The notes: generated by a model not told the origin, from the letters alone. 6,955 nucleotides of DNA from JBOGEN01 sp050743265 (GCA_050743265.1 JBOGEN010000064.1:1-6955); one strand, 5' to 3'. Counted from the first letter of the stretch, positions 1 to 6,643 are shown. Numbers and translations: made by a program.

Positions 1-118
1 GGTCGAGCACGCCCCGCGCGCCGCGGGCCCCGCGTGCGGACAGGCCGCGCGACAGCCCCGCCGCTTCGCGCGCGGCCGCCTGGTCCCCGAGCCAGGACAG
101 GAACGGGTGACCGGTCAC
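1..118 (-). CDS. bioF: 8-amino-7-oxononanoate synthase, N-terminal fragment (runs off window)
   Basis: BioF is a PLP enzyme that condenses pimeloyl thioester with L-alanine to give 8-amino-7-oxononanoate, the substrate of BioA. Only about 39 codons are visible, so no catalytic residue can be checked. The visible protein begins with GTG and reads V-T-G-H-P-F-L-S-W-L-G-D-Q, followed by an Ala/Arg-rich helix (AAAREAAGLSRGL). This resembles the usual BioF start, in which a W-L-x-x-Q helix is followed by an Arg-rich stretch. The GTG start overlaps the bioA stop as GTGA (4 nt), which implies translational coupling. A weak GGAG lies 11 nt upstream inside bioA. The call rests on this short N-terminal resemblance plus position directly after bioA; another biotin gene is less likely but not excluded. 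Confidence 0.75.
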   Translation of the reverse strand, partial: MTGHPFLSWLGDQAAAREAAGLSRGLSARGARGARGVLD

Positions 119-1692
119 GACCCCAGGCACTCCCCCACCGCCCCGACGATGCCGTCGGTGATCAGGCGGACGTCCTCGTCAGTGCAGACGTACGGCGGCA
201 TCGTGTAGACGAGGTCGCGGAACGGGCGCACCCACACGCCCCGCCGCAGCGCCGCGTCGGTGAGGCGCGGGACGTCCACCGGGCCCTCGAGCTGGACGGC
301 GCCCACCGCCCCGAGCACCCGGACGTCCTTGACCCCTGGCAGCCCCGACGCCGGGGCGAGCCCGTCGGCGAGCAGCCCCTCGATCCGGTGGACCCGGCCC
401 TGCCAGTCCTGGCCGAGCAGCAGGTCGAGGCTCGCCCGTGCCACGGACGCGGCCAGCGGGTTGGCCATGAACGTGGGCCCGTGCATGAGGGCTCCTCCGG
501 CCTCGGGAGCGCTGACCCCGCGTGCCACCTCGGCCGTGCACAGCATCGCGGCCATGGTGAGGTACCCGCCGGTCAGCGCCTTGCCGAGGCAGAGCACGTC
601 GGGCCGCACGCCGGCGTGCTCGGAGGCGAAGAGCGTGCCCGTCCGGCCGAACCCCGTGGCGATCTCGTCCAGGACGAGGAGGAGCCCGTGCCGGTCGGCG
701 ACGTGGCGCAGCACCTGCAGGCAGGCGGGGCTGTAGACGTACATGCCCCCGGCGCCCTGGAGGACGGGCTCGACGACGACCGCGGCCATCGTGCCCTCGT
801 GCTCGGCGGCGAGCGCCTCGACGTGGGCGGCCCACGCGGCGACCTCCGGGTCGTCGGCCGCCTTGTCGAACCCGGCTGGGGGACGAGGGGCGAACACGTG
901 CTCGGGCAGGATGCCGCGAAACAGCGCGTGCATGCCCCCCACCGGGTCGCACATGCTCATCGCGCCGAACGTGTCGCCGTGGTAGCCGCCCCGGATCGTG
1001 AGGACCCGCGTACGCCGGGGGCGGCCCTGCGCGCGCTGGTACTGCAGGCACGCCTTGAGTGCGACCTCGACCGACACCGAGCCGGAGTCGGCGAGGAACA
1101 CGTGCTCCAGCCCGTCCGGGGTGACCTCGACGAGGCGCTCGGCCAGACGTACGGCGGGCTCGTGGGTGAGGCCGCCGAACATCACGTGGCTCATCGTGTC
1201 GAGCTGGGCGCGTGCCGCCGCGTCGAGGACGGGATGCCGGTACCCGTGGATCGCCGCCCACCAGGACGACATGCCGTCCACCGCCTCCGTCCCGTCCGCG
1301 AAGCGCAGCCGGACGCCGGACGCGGACTCGACGAGGCGCACCGGAGAGGGCTCGGCCATCGACGAGTACGGGTGCCAGAGGTGCTCCCGGTCGTACGCGA
1401 TCAGGGCCTCGGACTCGGCAACCCGCTCCTCGGCGTCTGGCGCACCGTGCTCCGAGCACCGCGCGGTCCACCCCCGCGGCACCACCTGGACGACCATCCG
1501 ACGCCGGCAGTGCGGGCAGAACCGGGGCGGCTCGAGGCCCCGCGCCCGCGTGCAGGCGGCGTGGGCGTCGGCCTGGGTGTCGGCGAGCGTGTCGGCGAGC
1601 GTGTCGGCCTGGGAATCGACGTGCGTGTCGGCGCCGCCGTCTGCGGCGCGCTCACCCCCGCAGTGGTCGCAGAAGCGCGGAACGAGGGACAT
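115..1692 (-). CDS. bioA: BsaP-BioA fusion: biotin synthase auxiliary domain + DAPA aminotransferase
   Basis: A 525-residue protein with two parts. Residues ~92-525 are BioA, the PLP enzyme that uses S-adenosylmethionine as amino donor to turn 8-amino-7-oxononanoate into 7,8-diaminopelargonate in the cytoplasm. Visible landmarks are WHPYS (106-110), the PLP-phosphate region SGSVSVEVALK (203-213), GGYHGDT (235-241), LDEIATGFGRTG (341-352, Asp342 for the pyridine nitrogen), the Schiff-base Lys371 in LGKALTGG, and HGPTFMANPLA (404-414). Residues 1-83 are extra for BioA and resemble BsaP (Rv1590 of M. tuberculosis): CxxC at 8/11, HxxC at 44/47, LEPPRFCPHC with C59/C62, RRMVVQV, GWTARC (C79) and H82. 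The ATG follows the bioB stop by 8 nt with only a weak ribosome site, suggesting coupling. No ATG, GTG or TTG codon lies in frame between residue 72 and Met112, so a separate bioA start is unlikely. BioA identity is near certain; BsaP identity is strong by motif. Confidence 0.96.
   Translation of the reverse strand: MSLVPRFCDHCGGERAADGGADTHVDSQADTLADTLADTQADAHAACTRARGLEPPRFCPHCRRRMVVQVVPRGWTARCSEHGAPDAEERVAESEALIAYDREHLWHPYSSMAEPSPVRLVESASGVRLRFADGTEAVDGMSSWWAAIHGYRHPVLDAAARAQLDTMSHVMFGGLTHEPAVRLAERLVEVTPDGLEHVFLADSGSVSVEVALKACLQYQRAQGRPRRTRVLTIRGGYHGDTFGAMSMCDPVGGMHALFRGILPEHVFAPRPPAGFDKAADDPEVAAWAAHVEALAAEHEGTMAAVVVEPVLQGAGGMYVYSPACLQVLRHVADRHGLLLVLDEIATGFGRTGTLFASEHAGVRPDVLCLGKALTGGYLTMAAMLCTAEVARGVSAPEAGGALMHGPTFMANPLAASVARASLDLLLGQDWQGRVHRIEGLLADGLAPASGLPGVKDVRVLGAVGAVQLEGPVDVPRLTDAALRRGVWVRPFRDLVYTMPPYVCTDEDVRLITDGIVGAVGECLGS
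1444..1692 (-). other. BsaP-like cysteine-rich N-terminal domain of the BioA fusion
   Basis: Residues 1-83 of the fusion. In mycobacteria BsaP is a separate small protein encoded next to bioB and required by that BioB to convert dethiobiotin to biotin. Here the candidate metal ligands are C8, C11, C47, C59, C62 and C79, with H10, H44 and H82 nearby. The conserved-looking core is LEPPRFCPHC, RRMVVQV and GWTARC. The reading frame runs without interruption into BioA through a short linker (residues ~84-91). The domain sits directly after bioB, where a stand-alone bsaP would be expected. The family assignment comes from remembered motif resemblance, not an alignment; a generic zinc-ribbon is the alternative. 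Confidence 0.82.
1561..1632 (-). repeat. Six in-frame 12-bp tandem repeats (tetrapeptide array) inside the BsaP domain
   Basis: Codons 21-44 of the fusion encode six tandem four-residue units: ADTH, VDSQ, ADTL, ADTL, ADTQ and ADAH. The two ADTL units (1585-1596 and 1597-1608) are identical at DNA level; the others differ by a few bases. The array lies between the first CxxC (8/11) and the HxxC at 44/47, and its last His is the His of that HxxC. The unit is acidic and hydrophilic and is likely a flexible loop. Because 12 bp is a multiple of three, copy number could change without breaking the frame. Confidence 0.9.
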
Positions 1693-1700
1693 GCCAGCGC

Positions 1701-2702
1701 CTACAGCGTCGCCGAGAGCGCCTTGATCGGCATCCGCAGGTCGGACAGCAGCGCGAGGTCCTCGGACGGGTCACGCCCCAGCGTGGTGAGGTAGTTGCCG
1801 ACGATCACCGCGTTGACGCCGCCGAGCAGTCCCTCCCGGGTGCCGAGGTCGCCGAGGGTGAGCTCGCGGCCGCCGGCGTACCGCAGGATCGTGCGTGGCA
1901 GGGCGAGCCGGAACGCGGCGATCGTGCGCAGGGCGTTCGCGGGCTCCATGAGCGGCAGATCGGCGAACGGCGTGCCCGGCCGGGGGTTGAGGAAGTTGAG
2001 CGGCACCTCGTCCGGCTCGAGCGCGCCGAGCTGGGCGGCGAGCTCGGCCCGCTGCTCCAGCGTCTCGCCCATGCCGACGAGGGCACCGCAGCACAGCTCC
2101 ATGCCGGACGCGCGCACCATCTCGCAGGTGTCCCAGCGCTCCTCCCAGCTGTGCGTGGTGACGACCTGCGGAAAGTACGAGCGCGCAGTCTCGAGGTTGT
2201 GGTTGTACCGGTGCACGCCCATGGCCTTGAGCTCGTCCGTCTGCTCCTGGGTGAGCATGCCGAGCGAGCAGGCCACGTTGATGTCGACCGCGTCGGTGAT
2301 CGCCTTCACGCCGTCGCGGACCTGGCTCATGAGCCGCTCGTCCGGGCCGCGTACGGCGGCGACGATGCAGAACTCGGACGCGCCCGTGGCCCGGGTCTCG
2401 CGGGCGGCCTCGACCAGGGCGGGCACGTCCAGCCACACCGACCGCACGGGCGAGGTGAACTGGCCGGACTGCGAGCAGAAGTGGCAGTCCTCGGGGCAGC
2501 CCCCGGTCTTGAGCGACACGATGCCCTCGACCTCGACGTCCGGGCCGCAGTGGCGCAGCCGGACCTCGTGGGCCACCGCCAGCATGCTCGGCAGGGCCTC
2601 GTCCGGCAGCCGCAGCACCTCGAGCACCTGCGGCTCGGTGAGGCCACGACCTGCCTCGACAACCTGCGTACGGGCGACGTCCAGGATCTCCACGGCGGTC
2701 AC
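1701..2702 (-). CDS. bioB: Biotin synthase (radical SAM, actinobacterial BsaP-associated type)
   Basis: BioB inserts sulfur into dethiobiotin to make biotin, using a radical-SAM [4Fe-4S] cluster and sacrificing an auxiliary [2Fe-2S] cluster. At 333 residues it has normal length. The radical-SAM CxxxCxxC is C69/C73/C76 (CPEDCHFC). Residues corresponding to the E. coli auxiliary-cluster ligands are all present: C112 (EFCIVAA), C145 (VACSLGML), C204 (ELCCGAL) and R274 (ILRYAGGRE). C205 follows C204 where E. coli has Ser. YNHNLET (166-172) and the C-terminal GNYLTTLGR are as expected. Start is GTG; the N-terminus ILDVARTQV agrees with remembered actinobacterial BioB starts. No clear Shine-Dalgarno precedes the GTG, so leaderless translation is possible. 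It is followed after 8 nt by the fusion carrying the BsaP domain, its probable partner. Confidence 0.97.
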   Translation of the reverse strand: MTAVEILDVARTQVVEAGRGLTEPQVLEVLRLPDEALPSMLAVAHEVRLRHCGPDVEVEGIVSLKTGGCPEDCHFCSQSGQFTSPVRSVWLDVPALVEAARETRATGASEFCIVAAVRGPDERLMSQVRDGVKAITDAVDINVACSLGMLTQEQTDELKAMGVHRYNHNLETARSYFPQVVTTHSWEERWDTCEMVRASGMELCCGALVGMGETLEQRAELAAQLGALEPDEVPLNFLNPRPGTPFADLPLMEPANALRTIAAFRLALPRTILRYAGGRELTLGDLGTREGLLGGVNAVIVGNYLTTLGRDPSEDLALLSDLRMPIKALSATL

Positions 2703-2732
2703 GGTACAGACGGGCCGGCCCGGCCCCCGGGC

Positions 2733-2790
2733 TCGGGGCGGGTTCAGCGGGGCAGGGTTCAGAGGGGCGGGTTCAGAGGGGCAGGGTTCA
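2733..2790 (-). repeat. 29-bp tandem duplication with four TGAAC subunits between argA and bioB
   Basis: Two 29-bp copies (2790 down to 2762, and 2761 down to 2733) agree at 26 of 29 bases. Each consists of a 15-bp and a 14-bp subunit beginning TGAACCC and followed by a C-rich tail, so there are four TGAACCC blocks in direct orientation. The first TGA is the argA stop codon. The second is in frame with it, giving a backup stop five codons later; the last two are out of frame. The array occupies most of the 85-nt gap before bioB. It may be simple replication slippage, or may carry regulator half-sites (see findings). Confidence 0.85.
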
Positions 2791-3291
2791 GAGCCGGCGC
2801 AGCATCCTCGTGTTGCCGAGGGTGTTCGGCTTGACCCGCTCCAGGTCGAGGAACTCGGCCACGCCCTCGTCGTACGACTGGAGCAGCTGCTCGAACACGT
2901 CGTGGTCGACCGGCGTCGCGTCGAGCGGCGCGAAGCCGTGCCGGCGGAAGAACTCGACCTCGAACGTCAGCGTGAACACGCGGGAGACCCCGAGCTCGCG
3001 GGCGGTGTCGAGCAGGCGCTCGATCAGCTGGTGCCCGACTCCGCACCCGCGGTGCTCCGGCGCGACCGCGATCGTGCGGACCTCGGCGAGGTCCTCCCAC
3101 ATGACGTGCAGGGCGCCGCAGCCGAGGAACTGGCCGGAGTCGTCGTCGACGGCAACCCAGAACTCCTGGATGTCCTCGAACAGGGTGACCGTGGCCTTCG
3201 ACAGCAGGCTGCCGTCCGGGGCGTAGTGGTCCACGAGCGCGCGGATGCCCTTCACGTCCGACGTGCGGGCACGGCGTACGGTCACCGGCAC
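2788..3291 (-). CDS. argA: Amino-acid N-acetyltransferase, single-domain GNAT ArgA type
   Basis: A 167-residue GNAT protein resembling M. tuberculosis Rv2747, which N-acetylates glutamate (and glutamine) with acetyl-CoA as the first arginine-biosynthesis step. Unlike E. coli ArgA it has no amino-acid-kinase domain. Visible features are VRRARTSDV near the N-terminus, the central strand and acetyl-CoA loop VRTIAVAPEHRGCGVG (71-86, R-x-x-G-x-G at 81-86), EFFRRHGF (113-120), and the family-like tail SYDEGVAEFLDL with VKPN and GNTRML at the C-terminus. Start is GTG at 3291; a second GTG two codons on (Val3) is an alternative. It lies 57 nt after lysS and 85 nt before bioB, so it may belong to either transcript. 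No other arginine gene is in the window, so the role is inferred from family resemblance alone. Confidence 0.85.
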   Translation of the reverse strand: MPVTVRRARTSDVKGIRALVDHYAPDGSLLSKATVTLFEDIQEFWVAVDDDSGQFLGCGALHVMWEDLAEVRTIAVAPEHRGCGVGHQLIERLLDTARELGVSRVFTLTFEVEFFRRHGFAPLDATPVDHDVFEQLLQSYDEGVAEFLDLERVKPNTLGNTRMLRRL

Positions 3292-3348
3292 CGGCGGGCC
3301 CCCGGGCTGCTGGCTTGCGGACTCTCGGCCTGCGAGGTCACGCCGCGC

Positions 3349-4848
3349 TCACTCGGGCTTCACCGTCGGGAACAGGATCGTCTCGCGGATACCGGCCCCG
3401 GTGAGCAGCATGAGCAGCCGGTCGACACCGAGGCCCATGCCTCCCATAGGGGGCGCCCCGTACTCGAGGGCCCGGAGGAAGTCCTCGTCGAGCTGCATCG
3501 CCTCGGCGTCGCCGCCGGCCGCCTTGAGCGACTGCTCGGTGAGGCGGCGACGCTGCTCGACCGGGTCGACGAGCTCCGAGTACGCCACGCCCTGCTCCAC
3601 GCCGGAGATCAGCAGGTCCCAGGCCTCGACGAGCCCCGGCGCCGACCGGTGCGGGCGTGCGAGCGGCCGCACCGACGTGGGGTAGTCCCGCACGAACGTC
3701 GGGTGGCGCAGCGTGTGCTCGACGAGCTTCTCGAACAGCTCGAGGACGACGTGGCCGGCGTCCCAGCCGGGATCATAGGAGACGCCGAGCCGGTCGGCGA
3801 TCTTGCGCAGCGGCTCCACGGGAGTCTCGACGGAGAGCTCCTCCCCGACCGCCTGCGAGACGGCCTCGTGGAGGGTCACCTCGCGCCAGGGCTGCTCGAG
3901 GTCGACCTCGCCACCGGCGCCGTCCGGCACGACGGTGCGTCCGGCGGCGCGGGCCGCGTCGCGGACGAGGTCGCGGGTGAGGGCCGCCATCGTGTCGTAG
4001 TCGCCGTACGCCTCGTACGCCTCGAGCATGGTGAACTCCGGGCTGTGGGTGGCGTCCACGCCCTCGTTGCGGAAGATCCGCCCGATCTCGTACGCCCGGT
4101 CGACCCCGCCGACGACGCAGCGCTTGAGGTGCAGCTCGAGCGCGATGCGCAGGTACATCGGCATGTCGAACGCGTTGAGGTGGGTGGTGAACGGCCGTGC
4201 CGCGGCCCCGCCGTGCAGGCTCTGGAGCACCGGCGTCTCGACTTCGTCGAACCCGTGCCGGTCCAGCGTGTGGCGCAGCGAGCGGAGCACGGTGCTGCGC
4301 AGCTGCACCATCTCGCGCGCCTCGGGGGTGACGATCAGGTCGACGTACCGCTGGCGTACGCGGGCCTCGGGGTCGGTGAGCCCCTTGTGCTTCTCCGGCA
4401 GGGGCCGCAGCGCCTTGGACGTGAGCGCCCAGTGGCTGGCCAGCACGGACAGCTCCCCGCGGCGGGACGTGATGACCTCCCCCTCGACGCCGACGTGGTC
4501 ACCGAGGTCGACGTCGGACTTCCAGGCCGAGAGCGACTCCTCGCCCACGTCGTCGCGGGAGAGCATCACCTGCACGTCGCCCGAGCCGTCCCGCAGCGTG
4601 GCGAAGACGAGCTTGCCGGTCACCCGGTTGAGCACGACCCGTCCGGCGACGCCGACGCGGTCGCCCGTGGCGGTGTCCGGCACGAGGTCAAGGTGCCGGG
4701 CGCGTACGGCAGCGATCGAGTCCGTGCGGGGAAAGCCCAGGGGGTAAGGGTCGACGCCCTGGGCGCGCAGCCGGTCGAGCTTCTCCCGGCGTACGCGCAT
4801 CTGCTCGGGGAGGTCGTCCTGCGGCTGCCTGTCACGGGCGTCGGTCAC
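3349..4848 (-). CDS. lysS: Lysyl-tRNA synthetase, class II
   Basis: LysS charges tRNA-Lys with lysine using ATP. The 499 residues carry the usual layout: an N-terminal anticodon-binding OB fold (~60-150, with VGVAGRVV, GKLVFATLRDGSG, SRRGELSV), then the class II catalytic domain. Motif 1 lies around 185-207 (LRHTLDRHGFDEVETPVL); motif 2 is RIFRNEGVDATHSPEFTMLE (257-276); motif 3 is GMGLGVDRLLMLLTG (about 470-484). Lysine-pocket elements E238 and E276 plus YSEL (433-436) are present. The GTG start is preferred over ATG at codon 17 because DLPEQ and the following charged helix resemble mycobacterial LysS N-termini. The ribosome site is weak. It follows coaX after 50 nt, matching the coaX-lysS neighbourhood of mycobacteria. 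Nothing suggests a broken gene. Confidence 0.97.
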   Translation of the reverse strand: MTDARDRQPQDDLPEQMRVRREKLDRLRAQGVDPYPLGFPRTDSIAAVRARHLDLVPDTATGDRVGVAGRVVLNRVTGKLVFATLRDGSGDVQVMLSRDDVGEESLSAWKSDVDLGDHVGVEGEVITSRRGELSVLASHWALTSKALRPLPEKHKGLTDPEARVRQRYVDLIVTPEAREMVQLRSTVLRSLRHTLDRHGFDEVETPVLQSLHGGAAARPFTTHLNAFDMPMYLRIALELHLKRCVVGGVDRAYEIGRIFRNEGVDATHSPEFTMLEAYEAYGDYDTMAALTRDLVRDAARAAGRTVVPDGAGGEVDLEQPWREVTLHEAVSQAVGEELSVETPVEPLRKIADRLGVSYDPGWDAGHVVLELFEKLVEHTLRHPTFVRDYPTSVRPLARPHRSAPGLVEAWDLLISGVEQGVAYSELVDPVEQRRRLTEQSLKAAGGDAEAMQLDEDFLRALEYGAPPMGGMGLGVDRLLMLLTGAGIRETILFPTVKPE

Positions 4849-4898
4849 GTCTCACGAGGCTACCGGGGCCGGACGTGCCGGCCGTGCGTCCCACCCGG

Positions 4899-5684
4899 TC
4901 AGGCCACCATGTTCCTCGCGTACACGAGGCGGAGCCCGATCAGCGTGAGCCACGGCTCGTGCAGGTCGATGGTCTCCGACTCCTCGAGCACGTGCGGGGC
5001 GAGCCCGCCGGTCGCCACCACGGTGACCTCCTCGGGGTCGTCCGTCATCTCGGCGACCATGCGGGTCACGAGGCCGTCCACCTGCCCGACGAACCCGTAG
5101 AGGAACCCGGACTGCAGCGCCTCGGTCGTGTTCTTGGCGATCACCGAGCGGGGGCGCAGCAGCTCGACCTTGTGCAGCTGGGCCCCGCGGCTCGCCAGCG
5201 CGTCGATCGAGATCTCGATGCCCGGGGCGAGGGCTCCGCCGAGGAACTCGCCGCGGGACGAGACGACGTCGAAGTTCGTGGACGTGCCGAAGTCGACGAC
5301 GATGCACGGCCCGCCGTAGAGGTGGTGGGCGGCCACCGTGTTCATGATGCGGTCGGTGCCGACCTCCTTGGGGTTGTCCATGAGGACGGGGACGCCGGTC
5401 TTGACCCCGGGCTCGACGATGAGCGACGGCACATCCCCGTAGTAGCGCCGCACCATCTCCCGCATCTCGTGCAGCACCTTGGGCACGGTCGAGCACAGCG
5501 CGATCCCGTCGACGTCAACGCCCCCCGGGCCGGGGTACTGGCTCAGCAGCCCGGACAGGACGACCGCCAGCTCGTCCGCGGTCCGGCTGGCGTCGGTCGC
5601 GGTACGCCAGTGCTCGACGATCTCGTCGCGCTCGAACAGGCCGAACACGGTGTTCGTGTTGCCGACGTCGATGGTGAGCAGCAT
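4899..5684 (-). CDS. coaX: Type III pantothenate kinase
   Basis: CoaX phosphorylates pantothenate with ATP, the first step of coenzyme A synthesis; type III enzymes typically need a monovalent cation and resist CoA feedback. The 261 residues have the ASKHA-fold signatures: DVGNTN (6-11) for phosphate binding, GTDRIMN (109-115) containing the expected catalytic Asp111, DFGTSTNFDV (131-140), GGALAPGI (149-156) and ATGGLA (224-229). The frame stays open far upstream, but the ATG at 5684 is chosen because it begins exactly at MLLTIDVGNTN and has GGAAGGGA 8 nt upstream. The ATG shares its first base with the nadC stop (TGATG), a translational-coupling arrangement. It links NAD and CoA synthesis in one likely transcript. 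Confidence 0.96.
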   Translation of the reverse strand: MLLTIDVGNTNTVFGLFERDEIVEHWRTATDASRTADELAVVLSGLLSQYPGPGGVDVDGIALCSTVPKVLHEMREMVRRYYGDVPSLIVEPGVKTGVPVLMDNPKEVGTDRIMNTVAAHHLYGGPCIVVDFGTSTNFDVVSSRGEFLGGALAPGIEISIDALASRGAQLHKVELLRPRSVIAKNTTEALQSGFLYGFVGQVDGLVTRMVAEMTDDPEEVTVVATGGLAPHVLEESETIDLHEPWLTLIGLRLVYARNMVA

Positions 5685-6643
5685 CAGTCCCGTCCCTTCC
5701 GCCCGGTGGTGGTCGGCTGCGTGGTCTCCTCGCCCGGGGGCCTCGCGTCCAGGTCGAGCCCGATGTCCAGCGCCGGCGCCGAATGGGTGAGTGCGCCGAC
5801 GGCAAGGTAGTCGACCCCGGTCTCGGCGACCTGGCGGGCCACCGCGAGCGAGAGGGCTCCGCTGGCCTCCAGGCGGGCACGTCCCGCCGTGACGGCGACG
5901 GCCTCGGCGAGCCGCTCGGGCGGCATGTTGTCGCAGAGCACGAGGTCGGCGCCCGCATCCACGGCCTCGGCCACCTGGGCGACCGTGTCGCACTCGACCT
6001 CGACCGGCAGGGCGGCGTCGGCCGCGCGGACCGCACGGAACGCCTCGGCGACCCCGCCCGCCGCGACGACGTGGTTGTCCTTCACCAGGGCGGCGTCCCA
6101 GAGGCCCATCCGGTGGTTGGTCCCCCCACCGCAGCGCACGGCGTACTTCTCCAGCGCACGCAGACCGGGCAGCGTCTTGCGGGTGTCCCTGATCTCCGCG
6201 CCGGTGCCCGCGACGGCGTCCACCCACTGCCGCGTCAGCGTGGCCACCCCGGACAGGTGGGTGAGCAGGTTGAGCGCCGTACGCTCCGCGGTGAGCAGCG
6301 CGCGGGTCCGCGCGGTGGCGACGAGCAGGACGTCTCCTGGCCGAACCCGGTCGCCATCCTGCGCGTGTGCGCCCACCTCGACGTTCGGACCCGCCACGAG
6401 GTGCAGCACCGCCTCGACCACGGGCAGCCCGGCCACCACGCCGGCCTTCCGGGCGACGAACCTCGCGGTCGCGCGCTGGCTCTCGGGCACGGTCGCGTCG
6501 CTCGTCACGTCCACGCCGCCGCCGAGGTCCTCCGCGACGGCGGCGAGGGCGACGGCGCGGACGGCCTGCGGGTCGAGCCCTGCCGCGCGCAGGCGACCGG
6601 TGAGGTCGTCCGGCAGGTCACGCAGGCTGTCACTCGCGGTCAT
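5684..6643 (-). CDS. nadC: Nicotinate-nucleotide pyrophosphorylase (quinolinate phosphoribosyltransferase)
   Basis: NadC converts quinolinate and PRPP into nicotinate mononucleotide, CO2 and pyrophosphate, the third step of de novo NAD synthesis. The 319-residue protein shows EDLGGGVDVTSD (38-49), AERTALNLL (119-127), DTRKTLPGLR (153-162), EKYAVRCGGGTNHR (165-178, with H177 and R178), LVKDNH (186-191), EVEC (215-218), CDNM (237-240), LEASG (258-262) and VGALTHSAPALDI (292-304). An upstream in-frame ATG at 6745 would add 34 residues, but the ATG at 6643 is preferred because GAGGAG sits 4 nt upstream and it gives a normal length. The gene overlaps nadB by 14 nt and coaX by 1 nt. About 20 C-terminal residues after ALDIGLDL are polar, Thr/Arg-rich and probably not part of the fold. 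Confidence 0.97.
   Translation of the reverse strand: MTASDSLRDLPDDLTGRLRAAGLDPQAVRAVALAAVAEDLGGGVDVTSDATVPESQRATARFVARKAGVVAGLPVVEAVLHLVAGPNVEVGAHAQDGDRVRPGDVLLVATARTRALLTAERTALNLLTHLSGVATLTRQWVDAVAGTGAEIRDTRKTLPGLRALEKYAVRCGGGTNHRMGLWDAALVKDNHVVAAGGVAEAFRAVRAADAALPVEVECDTVAQVAEAVDAGADLVLCDNMPPERLAEAVAVTAGRARLEASGALSLAVARQVAETGVDYLAVGALTHSAPALDIGLDLDARPPGEETTQPTTTGRKGRD

Noticed and set aside
115..1495. Independent bioA start at the internal ATG of codon 66 or GTG codons 70/71
   Set aside because: Starting there would cut through the RRMVVQV motif of the BsaP-like domain and give BioA an odd ~40-residue leader; no clear ribosome site stands out and the full frame is intact from the ATG 8 nt after bioB.
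2709..2735. GC-rich palindromic stretch before bioB (contains GGGCCGGCCC) as a terminator or operator
   Set aside because: No T-tract follows and the stem could pair in several registers; it looks like base-composition noise.
4867..4883. A 6-bp inverted repeat (GGCCGG / CCGGCC, 5-nt loop) in the coaX-lysS gap as a terminator
   Set aside because: There is no T-run after it on the minus strand, and short GC palindromes are frequent by chance at this base composition. It might at most be a weak mRNA hairpin near the lysS start.
1795..5100. A 1101-codon open frame on the plus strand, and other long plus-strand frames (34-1794, 1212-2834, 4875-5810, 5783-6673)
   Set aside because: They lie antisense to well-identified genes, have low-complexity Arg/Pro/Ala/Gly-rich or His/Glu/Val-rich translations with no recognisable domain, and are expected in very GC-rich DNA where the opposite strand lacks stops.
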